Of a DNA stretch of 64,000 nt, positions 8,274 to 18,114 are shown piece after piece. The position numbers and the translations under genes were made by a program. The number at the start of each line of letters is the position of its first letter. The stretch's first letter is position 1. The notes below the pieces were generated by a model that was not told the DNA's origin, did not search any database, and saw only the letters and a program-made list of their open reading frames with translations. Source of the stretch: Aquipseudomonas alcaligenes (GTDB lineage: Bacteria; Pseudomonadota; Gammaproteobacteria; Pseudomonadales; Pseudomonadaceae); assembly GCF_900156545.1 (NCBI RefSeq), contig NZ_FTNW01000003.1, forward strand, positions 248,001-312,000, given 5' to 3'.

Positions 8274-9442
8274 ATGAACCCGACTCTCGACAAACTCCTG
8301 GGCGGCAAGCAGGGCGCCATCGGCCTGGCGGTGCTCGCCGCGCTGATCCTGGTGGTGTTCCCGCTGGCGCTCGACGCCTTTCGTCTGAACATGGTCGGCA
8401 AGTACCTGACCTACGCCTTCGTTGCCGTCGGCCTGGTGCTGTGCTGGGGCTACGGCGGCATTCTCAGCCTTGGCCAGGGCATCTTCTTCGGCCTCGGCGG
8501 CTACTGCATGGCGATGTTCCTCAAGCTCGAGGCGTCCGACCCGGAAAGCACCAAGATCCAGTCCACCCCCGGCATCCCGGACTTCATGGACTGGAACCAG
8601 ATCACCGAGCTGCCGATGCTCTGGCAGCCGTTCCACAGCTTCGGCTTCACCCTGCTGGCGGTGATCGCGGTGCCGGTGCTGCTGGCTCTGGTGATCGGCC
8701 TGACCATGTTCAAGCGCCGCGTGGGGGACGTGTACTTCTCCATCGTCACCCAGGCCATCGCGCTGATCCTCACCGTGCTGATCATTGGTCAGCAGGGCTA
8801 TACCGGCGGGGTCAACGGCATCACCGACCTGAAGACCCTGATGGGCTGGGACATCCGCACCGACGAGGCCAAGCTGATCCTCTACTTCGTCAGCGCCTTC
8901 CTGCTGTTCGGCTGCATCCTGCTGGCGCGCTTCATCATCGCCTCCAAGCTCGGCCGCCTGCTGCTGGCCATGCGCGACAAGGAAGAGCGGGTGCGCTTCT
9001 CCGGTTACGACGTGGCTAGCTTCAAGATCTTCGTGTTCTGCGTCGGCGCCGCCTTCGCGGCCATCGGCGGGGCGATGTTCACCCTGCAGGTCGGCTTCAT
9101 GTCGCCGAGCTTCGTCGGCATCGTGCCGTCGATCGAGATGGTCATCTTCGCCGCGGTCGGCGGGCGCCTGTCGCTGCTCGGCGCGGTGTACGGCGCGCTG
9201 CTGGTCAACTTCGGCAAGACCTACTTCTCCGAGAGCTTCCCCGAGCTGTGGCTGTACCTGATGGGCGGCCTGTTCATCGCCGTGGTCATGTACTTCCCCA
9301 ACGGCCTCGCCGGCCTGTGGGACAGCCACGGCAAGCGCTGGCTGGCGCGCCTCAAGCCGAAGGCCAAGGCGCCGGTGAAGACCGAGCCGGTGGCCACACC
9401 GGTCGCCAAGGCCGCATCCACTCCCGAACTGGAGACCACCCC

Positions 9443-9446
<4 letters not shown>
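8274..9446 (+). CDS. Amide/urea ABC transporter permease, LivM/UrtC type
   Basis: A 390-residue membrane protein and second permease of the transporter. It has the LivM/UrtC signatures LCWGYGGILSLGQGIFFGLG near residue 60 and RDKEERVRFSGYDVASFKIF near 235, with about ten hydrophobic segments and an Ala/Pro/Lys-rich cytoplasmic tail. The start at 8274 is preceded by GAGGAA; a longer in-frame start at 8238 would lie inside a REP palindrome and is rejected. The stop overlaps the next start as ATGA, so it is translationally coupled to the first ATPase gene. Confidence 0.93.
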
Positions 9447-10207
<761 letters not shown>

Positions 10208-10212
10208 CAGCT

Positions 10213-10297
10213 CCCCTCTCCTTTCGGGAGAGGGGCCGGGGGGGAGGGGGATTCGCGCTGCACATCCCTCACCCTAACCCTCTCCGGGGGAGAGGGG
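10213..10297. repeat. REP-like palindromes between the two ATPase genes
   Basis: CCCCTCTCC-TTTC-GGGAGAGGGG (about 10213-10235) and CCCTCTCC-GGGGGAGAGGGG (about 10278-10297) are two more copies of the palindrome family seen throughout this operon, again with CCCTCACCCTAA next to the second copy. Confidence 0.8.
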
Positions 10298-10352
10298 ACG
10301 GATTGCATGGCGCCCGGCTAATGGGCTGGGGTCTTCTGAAGGAGTATCGGCA

Positions 10353-11042
10353 ATGTTCCAGATCAACAACCTCGTCTCCGGCTACGGCCAGAGCCAGATC
10401 CTCCACGAGCTCAACCTCGACGTGGCGAAGCAGGAAATCGTCGCCGTGATGGGCCGCAACGGCATGGGCAAGACCACCCTGTTCAAGAGCCTGATGGGCG
10501 TGCTGCCACAGTGGGGCGGGCAGATCAGTGTCGACGGCCGGGACATCTCCAAGCTGGAGACCCACCAGCGCGTCGAGGCCGGCATCGCCTACGTGCCGCA
10601 GGGGCGGATGATCTTCCCCAGCATGACCGTGCTGGAAAACATCCAGACCGGCCTGCCGGCGTCGGCCAAGGGCCAGGTGCCGGACGACCTCTACGCGCTG
10701 TTCCCGGTGCTGCAGGAGATGCGCCATCGCAAGGGCGGCAACCTCTCCGGCGGCCAGCAGCAGCAGCTGGCTATTGCCCGCGCGCTGGCCACCAATCCCA
10801 AGGTGCTGCTGCTCGACGAGCCGACCGAGGGCATCCAGCCGTCGATCATCAAGGACATCGCCCGCACCCTGAAGGAGATCCGCAACCTGCGAGACCTGAC
10901 CATCATCGTCTCCGAGCAGGTGCTGTCCTTCACCATGGAAATCGCCGACCGCTTCCTGGTCATCGAGAAGGGCAAGTTTGTGGTCGAGGAGGCGCGTGAC
11001 AAGGTCGACGAGGCGACCATCAGCCGCTACCTGTCGGTGTGA
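10353..11042 (+). CDS. Amide/urea ABC transporter ATP-binding protein, UrtE/LivF type
   Basis: A 229-residue ATPase with Walker A GRNGMGKT (34-41), signature LSGGQQQQLAIARAL and Walker B LLLDEPTEGIQPSI. The GIQPSII ending and the GMGKTT variant of the P-loop match UrtE rather than LivF. It completes the five-part transporter (binding protein, two permeases, two ATPases). The ATG lies downstream of GGAG. A large inverted repeat follows its stop and may end the transporter transcript before fmdA, which has its own motif-bearing upstream region. Confidence 0.93.
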   Translation: MFQINNLVSGYGQSQILHELNLDVAKQEIVAVMGRNGMGKTTLFKSLMGVLPQWGGQISVDGRDISKLETHQRVEAGIAYVPQGRMIFPSMTVLENIQTGLPASAKGQVPDDLYALFPVLQEMRHRKGGNLSGGQQQQLAIARALATNPKVLLLDEPTEGIQPSIIKDIARTLKEIRNLRDLTIIVSEQVLSFTMEIADRFLVIEKGKFVVEEARDKVDEATISRYLSV

Positions 11043-11054
11043 CGGTCCGCTTTC

Positions 11055-11114
11055 GTAGCCCGGATGAAATCCGGGGCGGGTACTGGGGCCGCTCCCGGAT
11101 TTCATCCGGGCTAC
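11055..11114. repeat. Long inverted repeat after the transporter operon
   Basis: GTAGCCCGGATGAAATCCGGG at 11055-11075 is mirrored by CCCGGATTTCATCCGGGCTAC at 11094-11114, a 21-bp perfect inverted repeat with an 18-bp spacer. Each arm is itself palindromic. A related single copy (GCAATCC variant) is at 55435-55455. It is a second REP family and could also act as a transcription barrier. Confidence 0.85.
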
Positions 11115-11214
11115 GGGACTGATTTTTCCGCTTTACGGCCGGCGTGTTCTCCATGCGCCGGCCGCTTTTTCGCGTCTGCGCAAAATCCGCTGCAGGCCTC
11201 GCCATTACTGGCTC

Positions 11215-11237
11215 TGCGCATACGTCATCCAACGTAT
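11215..11237. promoter_or_regulatory. Candidate regulator site upstream of fmdA, shared with the transporter promoter
   Basis: GCGCATACGTCATC at 11216-11229 is identical over 14 bp to the complement of 5657-5670 in front of the transporter operon. Its surroundings form ATACGT-CATCCA-ACGTAT (11220-11237), a 6-bp inverted repeat. It lies about 90-110 bp before the fmdA start, a plausible activator position. Control by the LuxR-type response regulator at 1354-2028 is inferred. Confidence 0.55.
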
Positions 11238-11327
11238 TTTCGCGCTTGCCGCACTCCCCGAGACTGGCTCCCGTAACCCGGCGCATCAATCCGCCAGGCA
11301 CCCACCACTGGTCCCAGGAGCACCGTC

Positions 11328-12557
11328 ATGACCGACACCCTGATCAAGGTCGACCTCAACCAGGCCGCCACCGAGAACGAGCAAGTCCACAACCGCTGGC
11401 ACCCGGACATCCCGATGGCCTGCTGGGTCAAACCCGGCGACGATTTCATCCTCGAGACCTACGACTGGACCGGCGGCGCGATCAAGAACGACAACGACGC
11501 CAGCGACGTGCGCGACGTCGACCTGTCCACCGTGCACTACCTGTCCGGCCCGGTGGGCGTGCATGGCGCCGAGCCAGGCGACCTGCTGGTGGTCGACCTG
11601 CTCGACATCGGCGCCAAGCCGGACTCGCTGTGGGGTTTCAACGGCTTCTTCTCGAAGAACAACGGCGGCGGCTTCCTTACCGATCACTTCCCATCGGCGC
11701 AGAAGGCCATCTGGGACTTCAAGGGCATGTTCACCAGCAGCCGGCATATCCCGGGCGTGAACTTCGCCGGCCTGATCCACCCCGGCCTGATCGGCTGCCT
11801 GCCGGACCACAAGATGCTCGCCGAGTGGAACAAGCGCGAGCAGGAGCTGATCGACACCAACCCGACCCGCGTGCCGCCGCTGGCCAACCCACCGATGGCA
11901 CCGACCGCGCACATGGGCAAGCTCATCGGCGCCGCCCGCGACATGGCCGCCGCCACCGGCGCGCGCACCGTGCCGCCGCGCGAGCATGGCGGCAACTGCG
12001 ACATCAAGGACCTGTCGCGCGGCTCGAAGATCTTCTTCCCGGTCTATGTCGACGGCGCCGGCCTGTCGGTGGGTGACCTGCACTTCAGCCAGGGCGACGG
12101 CGAAATCACCTTCTGCGGTGCCATCGAAATGGCCGGCTGGGTGCACATGAAAGTTGAGCTGATCAAGGGCGGCATGGCCAAGTACGGCATCAAGAACCCG
12201 ATCTTCAAGCCCAGCCCGATCACCCCCAACTACAAGAACTACCTGATCTTCGAAGGCATCTCGGTCGATGACGCCGGCAAGCAGCACTACCTGGACGTCA
12301 ACCTGGCGTACAAGCAGGCCTGCCTCAACGCCATCAACTACCTGACCAAGTTCGGCTACTCGCCGGCCCAGGGCTACGCATTGCTCGGCTCGGCGCCGGT
12401 GCAGGGACATATCAGTGGCGTGGTCGACATCCCCAACGCCTGCGCCACGCTGTGGCTGCCGACGGAGATCTTCGATTTCGACATCAACCCCAGCGCCAGC
12501 GGCCCGACCAAGTTCCTCGACGGCAGCATCGATCTGCCCATCGCCTACGACAAGTGA
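11328..12557 (+). CDS. fmdA: Formamidase (FmdA/AmdA family)
   Basis: A 409-residue cytoplasmic enzyme of the acetamidase/formamidase family, which hydrolyses formamide (and less well acetamide) to the acid plus ammonia. Family hallmarks are the opening IKVDLNQAATENEQVHNRWH, the HYLSGPV strand, PPREHGGNCDIKDLSRGSKI near residue 217 and GDLHFSQGDGEI near 247. The length matches known formamidases (about 405 residues). The ATG follows AGGAG. It is unrelated in fold to AmiE downstream, so this locus holds two independent amidase types. Upstream lies the shared regulator motif, and fmdB follows directly, as in other fmd loci. Confidence 0.95.
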   Translation: MTDTLIKVDLNQAATENEQVHNRWHPDIPMACWVKPGDDFILETYDWTGGAIKNDNDASDVRDVDLSTVHYLSGPVGVHGAEPGDLLVVDLLDIGAKPDSLWGFNGFFSKNNGGGFLTDHFPSAQKAIWDFKGMFTSSRHIPGVNFAGLIHPGLIGCLPDHKMLAEWNKREQELIDTNPTRVPPLANPPMAPTAHMGKLIGAARDMAAATGARTVPPREHGGNCDIKDLSRGSKIFFPVYVDGAGLSVGDLHFSQGDGEITFCGAIEMAGWVHMKVELIKGGMAKYGIKNPIFKPSPITPNYKNYLIFEGISVDDAGKQHYLDVNLAYKQACLNAINYLTKFGYSPAQGYALLGSAPVQGHISGVVDIPNACATLWLPTEIFDFDINPSASGPTKFLDGSIDLPIAYDK

Positions 12558-12566
12558 TCCTCTCCA

Positions 12567-12589
12567 CCCCTCTCCCATCGGGAGAGGGG
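12567..12589. repeat. REP-like palindrome between fmdA and fmdB
   Basis: A single copy of CCCCTCTCCC-ATC-GGGAGAGGGG lies ten bases after the fmdA stop. Confidence 0.8.
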
Positions 12590-12611
12590 CCAGCGTCACG
12601 AGGAAATGACC

Positions 12612-12959
12612 ATGCCGATCTATGAATACGACTGCCCGCAGTGCGGCGACTTCACCGTGCTGCGGCCGATGGCCGAGCGCGACGAGCCCTGCGCCTGCCC
12701 GTACTGCGACACCCTGAGCGCGCGGGTGATTCTCAGCGCGCCGGGCCTGGCTACCCTGCCGGGCAGCCAGCGCCGCGCCCATGAAACCAACGAGCGTGCA
12801 CGCCACGCGCCGCAGACGGTCGAGGAGTACGCCAGCAAGCGCAAGCACCCGGCCGGCTGCAGCTGCTGCGGCCCGAGCAAGCCGGTCGAGCGAACCAAGG
12901 CCAATCCGCACGGCCTCAAGGCCAGTCCCTCGGCGCGGCCGTGGATGATCAGCCACTGA
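12612..12959 (+). CDS. fmdB: FmdB-family zinc-ribbon regulatory protein
   Basis: A 115-residue protein beginning [14 protein letters not shown], the canonical FmdB start, with CPQC and CPYC forming a four-cysteine zinc ribbon (residues 8-36). The C-terminal half is basic and ends with a further CSCC motif near residue 78. The family is named for a putative regulator of formamidase in Methylophilus; its biochemical role remains unclear. The ATG at 12612 is preferred over one at 12606, because GAGGA lies 7 bp before the former and abuts the latter. It sits between fmdA and amiE in one transcriptional direction. Confidence 0.9.
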   Translation: MPIYEYDCPQCGDFTVLRPMAERDEPCACPYCDTLSARVILSAPGLATLPGSQRRAHETNERARHAPQTVEEYASKRKHPAGCSCCGPSKPVERTKANPHGLKASPSARPWMISH

Positions 12960-12997
12960 CTTGTTTCCGTGCTGGGCTGAGCCCAGTGCGTTTCCCT

Positions 12998-13061
12998 GTA
13001 GGAGCGGCCTTGGCCGCGAAGCTTCTTGCATGGCCGACGTTCGCGGCCAAGGCCGCTCCCA
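12998..13061. repeat. Pseudomonas-type REP inverted pair before amiE
   Basis: GTAGGAGCGGCCTTGGCCGC (from 12998) and its complement GCGGCCAAGGCCGCTCCCA (ending 13061) flank a 20-bp spacer. The GTAGGAGCGGC-type repeat is very common in Pseudomonas genomes. It differs in sequence from the CCCTCTCCC family, giving a third repeat type in this operon. Confidence 0.88.
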
Positions 13062-13093
13062 CGGCGTCATGTCTCAGCCAAACGGAGGTTTCC

Positions 13094-14137
13094 ATGCGTC
13101 ACGGCGATATTTCCAGCAGTCCCGATACCGTCGGCGTCGCCGTCGTCAATTACAAGATGCCGCGCCTGCACAACAAGGCCGAGGTGCTCGACAACGCGCG
13201 CCAGATTGCCGCGATGATCAAGGGCATGAAGCTCGGCCTGCCGGGCATGGACCTGGTGGTGTTCCCCGAGTACAGCACCATGGGCATCATGTACGACCAG
13301 GACGAGATGATGGCCACCGCCGCCACGGTGCCGGGCGAGGAGACGGCGATCTTCGCCGCCGCCTGCCGCGAGGCCCGGACCTGGGGCATCTTCTCGCTCA
13401 CCGGCGAGCGCCACGAGGAGCACCCGCACAAGGCGCCGTATAACACGCTGGTACTGATCAACGATCAGGGCGAGATCGTGCAGAAGTACCGCAAGTGCAT
13501 CCCCTGGTGTCCCATCGAGGGCTGGTATCCGGGCGACCGCACCTATGTCTCCGAGGGCCCCAAGGGCCTGAAGATCAGCCTGATCATCTGCGACGACGGC
13601 AACTACCCGGAGATCTGGCGCGACTGCGCGATGAAGGGCGCCGAGCTGATCGTGCGCTGCCAGGGCTACATGTACCCGGCCAAGGAGCAGCAGGTGCTGA
13701 TGGCCAAGACCATGGCCTGGGCCAACAACTGCTACGTGGCGGTGGCCAACGCCACCGGCTTCGACGGCGTGTACAGCTACTTCGGCCACTCCGCGCTGAT
13801 CGGCTTCGACGGCCGCACCCTCGGCGAATGTGGCGAGGAGGAAATGGGCATCCAGTACGCTCAGCTGTCGGTCTCGCAGATCCGCGATGCACGCGCCAAC
13901 GACCAGTCGCAGAACCACCTGTTCAAGCTGCTGCATCGTGGCTACACCGGCGTGTACAACTCCGGCGATGGCGACAAGGGCGTGGCCGATTGCCCGTTCG
14001 AGTTCTACCGCACCTGGGTGCTGGACGCGCAGAAGGCCCAGGAGGACGTGGAGAAGCTGACCCGTTCGACCATCGGCGTGGCCGATTGCCCGGTGGGCGA
14101 ACTGCCGCACGCCGGCAAGGAACGTACGGCCGGGTAG
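13094..14137 (+). CDS. amiE: Aliphatic amidase
   Basis: A 347-residue nitrilase-superfamily amidase that hydrolyses short aliphatic amides (acetamide, propionamide, formamide) to acid and ammonia in the cytoplasm. The catalytic residues sit at the standard positions: E59 in FPEY, K134 in KYRK, E142 in IEGWYP and C166 in IICDDGN. The N-terminus (MRHGDISSS, then [16 protein letters not shown]) matches P. aeruginosa AmiE as I remember it. The start at 13094 has GGAGG upstream. In P. aeruginosa, amiE heads an operon with amiB, amiC, amiR and amiS; here only an amiB homologue follows, so the AmiC/AmiR antitermination control is missing locally. Confidence 0.97.
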   Translation: MRHGDISSSPDTVGVAVVNYKMPRLHNKAEVLDNARQIAAMIKGMKLGLPGMDLVVFPEYSTMGIMYDQDEMMATAATVPGEETAIFAAACREARTWGIFSLTGERHEEHPHKAPYNTLVLINDQGEIVQKYRKCIPWCPIEGWYPGDRTYVSEGPKGLKISLIICDDGNYPEIWRDCAMKGAELIVRCQGYMYPAKEQQVLMAKTMAWANNCYVAVANATGFDGVYSYFGHSALIGFDGRTLGECGEEEMGIQYAQLSVSQIRDARANDQSQNHLFKLLHRGYTGVYNSGDGDKGVADCPFEFYRTWVLDAQKAQEDVEKLTRSTIGVADCPVGELPHAGKERTAG

Positions 14138-14146
14138 GCTTGTCTC

Positions 14147-14167
14147 CCCTCTCCCCCTGGGAGAGGG
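14147..14167. repeat. REP-like palindrome between amiE and amiB
   Basis: CCCTCTCCC-CCT-GGGAGAGGG is a single copy located ten bases after the amiE stop codon. Confidence 0.8.
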
Positions 14168-14193
14168 AATCACTCCCCGCACCGGAGCCTGCA

Positions 14194-15225
14194 ATGCCCT
14201 TCGCCAACGACCTGCTCGAACACAACCGCCAGCGACTGGCCGAGGCGGCGCCGGCCAGCCTGCAGTCGCGCTTCCTGTTCGAGCCGGCCACGGTCATGGC
14301 CCTGCTGCGCGAGCGCATCGTCGGCCAGGATGCGGTGCTGGAGCAGGTCGAGGCGCTGCTCAAGGTGGTCAAGGCCGACATCGGCGAGCGCGAGCGGCCG
14401 CTGTCGGTCAATCTGTTCACGGGCCCTACCGGCGTCGGCAAGACCGAGATGGTGCGCCTGCTGGCGCAGGCCATCCATGGTCGTGCTGATGCCCTGTGCC
14501 GCATCGACATGCACACCCTGGCCCAGGAGCATTACGCCGCCGCGCTGACCGGCGCGCCGCCGGGCTATGTCGGCAGCAAGGAAGGCACCACCCTGTTCGA
14601 CGCCGAGGCTATTGCTGGCAGCTTCGGTCGCCCCGGCATCGTGCTGTTCGATGAACTGGAGAAGGCCAGCCCCGAGGTGCTGCGCAGCCTGCTCGGCGTG
14701 CTGGAGAACGGCCGCCTGACCCTCACCGCCGGCAGCCGCACCCTGGACTTTCGCAACAGCCTGATCTTCATGACCAGCAACGTCGGCGCCCAGCCGGTGC
14801 AGCGCCTGCGCGAACGCTTCGCGCGTGGCTGGCGGCGCTGGCTGGGCCTGCGCGCCGACGAGGCCGGTGAGCGCGAACGAGCGCTCACGCGCAGCTTCGA
14901 CCCGGAGTTTCTCAACCGCATCGACCGCATCCTTGATTTCCAGAGTCTCGACGACGACTGGCTGCAGGCGCTGCTGGAGATCGAGCTGAGCAAGCTCAAC
15001 CAGCGCCTGGGCCGCCAGGGCCGCTCGCTGTGGCTGGAGGAGGGCGCGGTGCAGTGGCTGTGCCGCGCCCACGACGCACGCTACGGCGCCCGTGCATTGG
15101 CGCGCCGGGTGCGTACCGAGCTGGAGCCGGCGATTGCCGACTGCCTGCTGCGCGACCCGGCGGCGATCCGTCTGCGCGCGCAAGTCACTGACGATGGGTT
15201 GTGCGTGGTGGTCGAGCACGACTGA
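14194..15225 (+). CDS. amiB: AAA+ ATPase, AmiB/ClpA-like
   Basis: A 343-residue protein equivalent to a single D2-type AAA+ module of ClpA/ClpB. Walker A is GPTGVGKT (77-84), Walker B VLFDELEK (150-157), sensor I is in FMTSN, an arginine-finger region is FLNRIDRI, and sensor II is YGARALARR. There is no N domain, no first AAA module and no IGF/L loop obvious for ClpP docking, so it probably acts as a chaperone rather than a protease partner. Position directly after amiE matches P. aeruginosa AmiB, a ClpA-like protein of unproven role in amidase or porter assembly. The start at 14194 follows GGAG. Confidence 0.88.
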   Translation: MPFANDLLEHNRQRLAEAAPASLQSRFLFEPATVMALLRERIVGQDAVLEQVEALLKVVKADIGERERPLSVNLFTGPTGVGKTEMVRLLAQAIHGRADALCRIDMHTLAQEHYAAALTGAPPGYVGSKEGTTLFDAEAIAGSFGRPGIVLFDELEKASPEVLRSLLGVLENGRLTLTAGSRTLDFRNSLIFMTSNVGAQPVQRLRERFARGWRRWLGLRADEAGERERALTRSFDPEFLNRIDRILDFQSLDDDWLQALLEIELSKLNQRLGRQGRSLWLEEGAVQWLCRAHDARYGARALARRVRTELEPAIADCLLRDPAAIRLRAQVTDDGLCVVVEHD

Positions 15226-15269
15226 ACGAACGGTTAAACTGGCAGCTTTCCGCTTCCGGTTGCTCCGCC

Positions 15270-16601
<1,332 letters not shown>

Positions 16602-16604
16602 CGG

Positions 16605-17057
16605 CTACTGGGGCGTGGTCTGGCGCAGCTGCGCTTCGGCCGCCTCGGTGACGTCGTAGATCATCAGGCAGACGTGCTCGACCTCACGTCCGGCGGCGGC
16701 CAGCGGCATGATGGTGAGGTTCTGGTACATGAAGTCGGCCTGCCCGGTGATTGGCCGGTAAGTCTCGAAGCGCAGCAGGTAGGGGCGCTGCTGCCACAGG
16801 CTGAAGGCGCGGGTGCCCAGGCGCAGCACGGTGCCGACCTTGCGCTCCAGCCAGACCCGGTCGATCTCCGGGAACAGCTGGAACAGGCTGCGCCCCTGTA
16901 CCTGGTCGGCGCCCAGGCCCGAGTGGTTCTCCATAAAGCTGTTCCACACTTCCACGCGGAAGTTGCGGTCCATCACCAATACGCCAACATCCAGGCACTG
17001 GACGATATCCAGCAGCCAGTGCAGTTCGCGCATGTCGATCTGGGCTTCACCGGCCAT
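16605..17057 (-). CDS. Single PAS-domain protein, partner of the REC-CheC protein
   Basis: A 150-residue protein made almost entirely of one PAS domain: IVQCLDVGVLVMDRNFRVEV, then WNSFMENHSGL and GRSLFQLFPEID, ending with a PAC-like tail (IMPLAAAGREVEHVCLMIYDVTE). It has no output domain, so it should act through protein contacts. Its start follows the stop of the REC-CheC gene by 3 bp, so the two are cotranscribed and probably work together. A bound cofactor cannot be predicted; I see no obvious flavin or haem signature. The pair could feed the chemosensory or phosphorelay network. Confidence 0.85.
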   Translation of the reverse strand: MAGEAQIDMRELHWLLDIVQCLDVGVLVMDRNFRVEVWNSFMENHSGLGADQVQGRSLFQLFPEIDRVWLERKVGTVLRLGTRAFSLWQQRPYLLRFETYRPITGQADFMYQNLTIMPLAAAGREVEHVCLMIYDVTEAAEAQLRQTTPQ

Positions 17058-17060
17058 GTT

Positions 17061-18080
17061 CTACTCCATCAGGTACTGGATCTTGGCTGTCAGCCGCGGA
17101 ATCGAGTTCTCGGTGAACAGCAGCAGCAGGTCGAAGTTCACTTTGTGGTTTTCCAGTCCGTAGCTGATTTCCACCGCGAGGGTTTTGCGCCAGCGCGCGC
17201 CGTTGAACTGGATCAGCTCATCAATGCTGCGCGCGTGCTGGCCGAGCAACTGCGGATGTCCCTGGGAAAAGCGGATGTCGAGCTGCTCGGCAATGCCGGA
17301 CAGGCAGGCGCCGATGAGGATGCTGGCCAGGTCCATCAGCATTTCCGAAGTGTCGGCATCGCTACCGGTGCGCAGCCCCAGCAGGTGGGCGATGTCGGCG
17401 ACCTGCGAGTCATGGAACAGCAGCAGGGCCTCGCCAGCAATGGCCTCGCCGACGAACCCCTGGCACACCGCGCTGAGCTGCTCGCCGCGGTTGGCGTCGG
17501 TCAGCGCCATGTGCAGCTCACTGGCCTCAAAGATGTTCACGGCGGGGATCGGCAGCTGTACGAATACCCCCAGTTCCTCGGCCAGCAGCGCGGCGGCGCG
17601 GCCCATGGCAACGTTGCTGACTTCGCGCAGGGCGTCGCGGAAGCCGACCTTGGGTGTCGGCGCGGCAGGGATGCTGGCTGGTTCGATGCTGTCCGCCGTG
17701 GCTGTCAGCTGCAGCAAGCCCAGTTCGTCGAGCGTGGCGCGCAGCGTCTCGGCCGGCGCTGGCTTGCGGATGAACGCCAGCGCACCCAGCTCGGTCACGC
17801 GGCGCCGCGCCTCCTCCTGCACATCCCCCGAAACCACGATGATGCGGCAGGCATGCCCTTCCTCGCGGACCTGGGCCAGTACCTGGTAGCCATCCATCAC
17901 CGGCATGGTCAGGTCGAGCAGCACAACCTCGCCCAGGCCCTGGCGGATGGCGGCCATGGCCTCCTCGCCCTGGCTGGCCTGGGTGATGCTCACCGGCCAT
18001 TCGGGGGGAAGGGCGCGGATCAGTTGTTTACGCGCCATCGCGGAGTCGTCGCAGACCAGCAGTGGAATCAATGGAGTCAC
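17061..18080 (-). CDS. Response regulator with C-terminal CheC/CheX-like phosphatase domain
   Basis: A 339-residue cytoplasmic protein. The receiver domain (1-125) has LVCDDS at 8-13, phospho-acceptor Asp in VVLLDLTMPVMDGY and Lys in FIRKP. From about residue 145 the sequence reads as CheC/CheX-like: DALREVSNVAMGRAAALLAE carries the E-x2-N pair that CheC-type phosphatases use, and a second similar helix TSEMLMDLASILIGACLSGI follows near 245 without a matching pair. Members of this fold dephosphorylate CheY-like receivers. The protein may thus be a phosphorylation-regulated phosphatase. Cotranscription with the PAS protein suggests a shared signalling task. Confidence 0.85.
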   Translation of the reverse strand: MTPLIPLLVCDDSAMARKQLIRALPPEWPVSITQASQGEEAMAAIRQGLGEVVLLDLTMPVMDGYQVLAQVREEGHACRIIVVSGDVQEEARRRVTELGALAFIRKPAPAETLRATLDELGLLQLTATADSIEPASIPAAPTPKVGFRDALREVSNVAMGRAAALLAEELGVFVQLPIPAVNIFEASELHMALTDANRGEQLSAVCQGFVGEAIAGEALLLFHDSQVADIAHLLGLRTGSDADTSEMLMDLASILIGACLSGIAEQLDIRFSQGHPQLLGQHARSIDELIQFNGARWRKTLAVEISYGLENHKVNFDLLLLFTENSIPRLTAKIQYLME

Positions 18081-18114
18081 CCGGCAAAGTCAGTATCCGA
18101 TAGCAAGCATAGAC

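Noticed and set aside
5809..9329. Minus-strand open frames of 300-520 residues across the transporter genes
   Set aside because: They run opposite to genes with clear motifs and have Asp/His/Gln-rich non-protein composition typical of shadow frames.
11286..13070. 594-residue minus-strand open frame over fmdA and fmdB
   Set aside because: Both plus-strand genes are unmistakable and this frame has no recognisable domain; it also spans intergenic DNA and a REP element.
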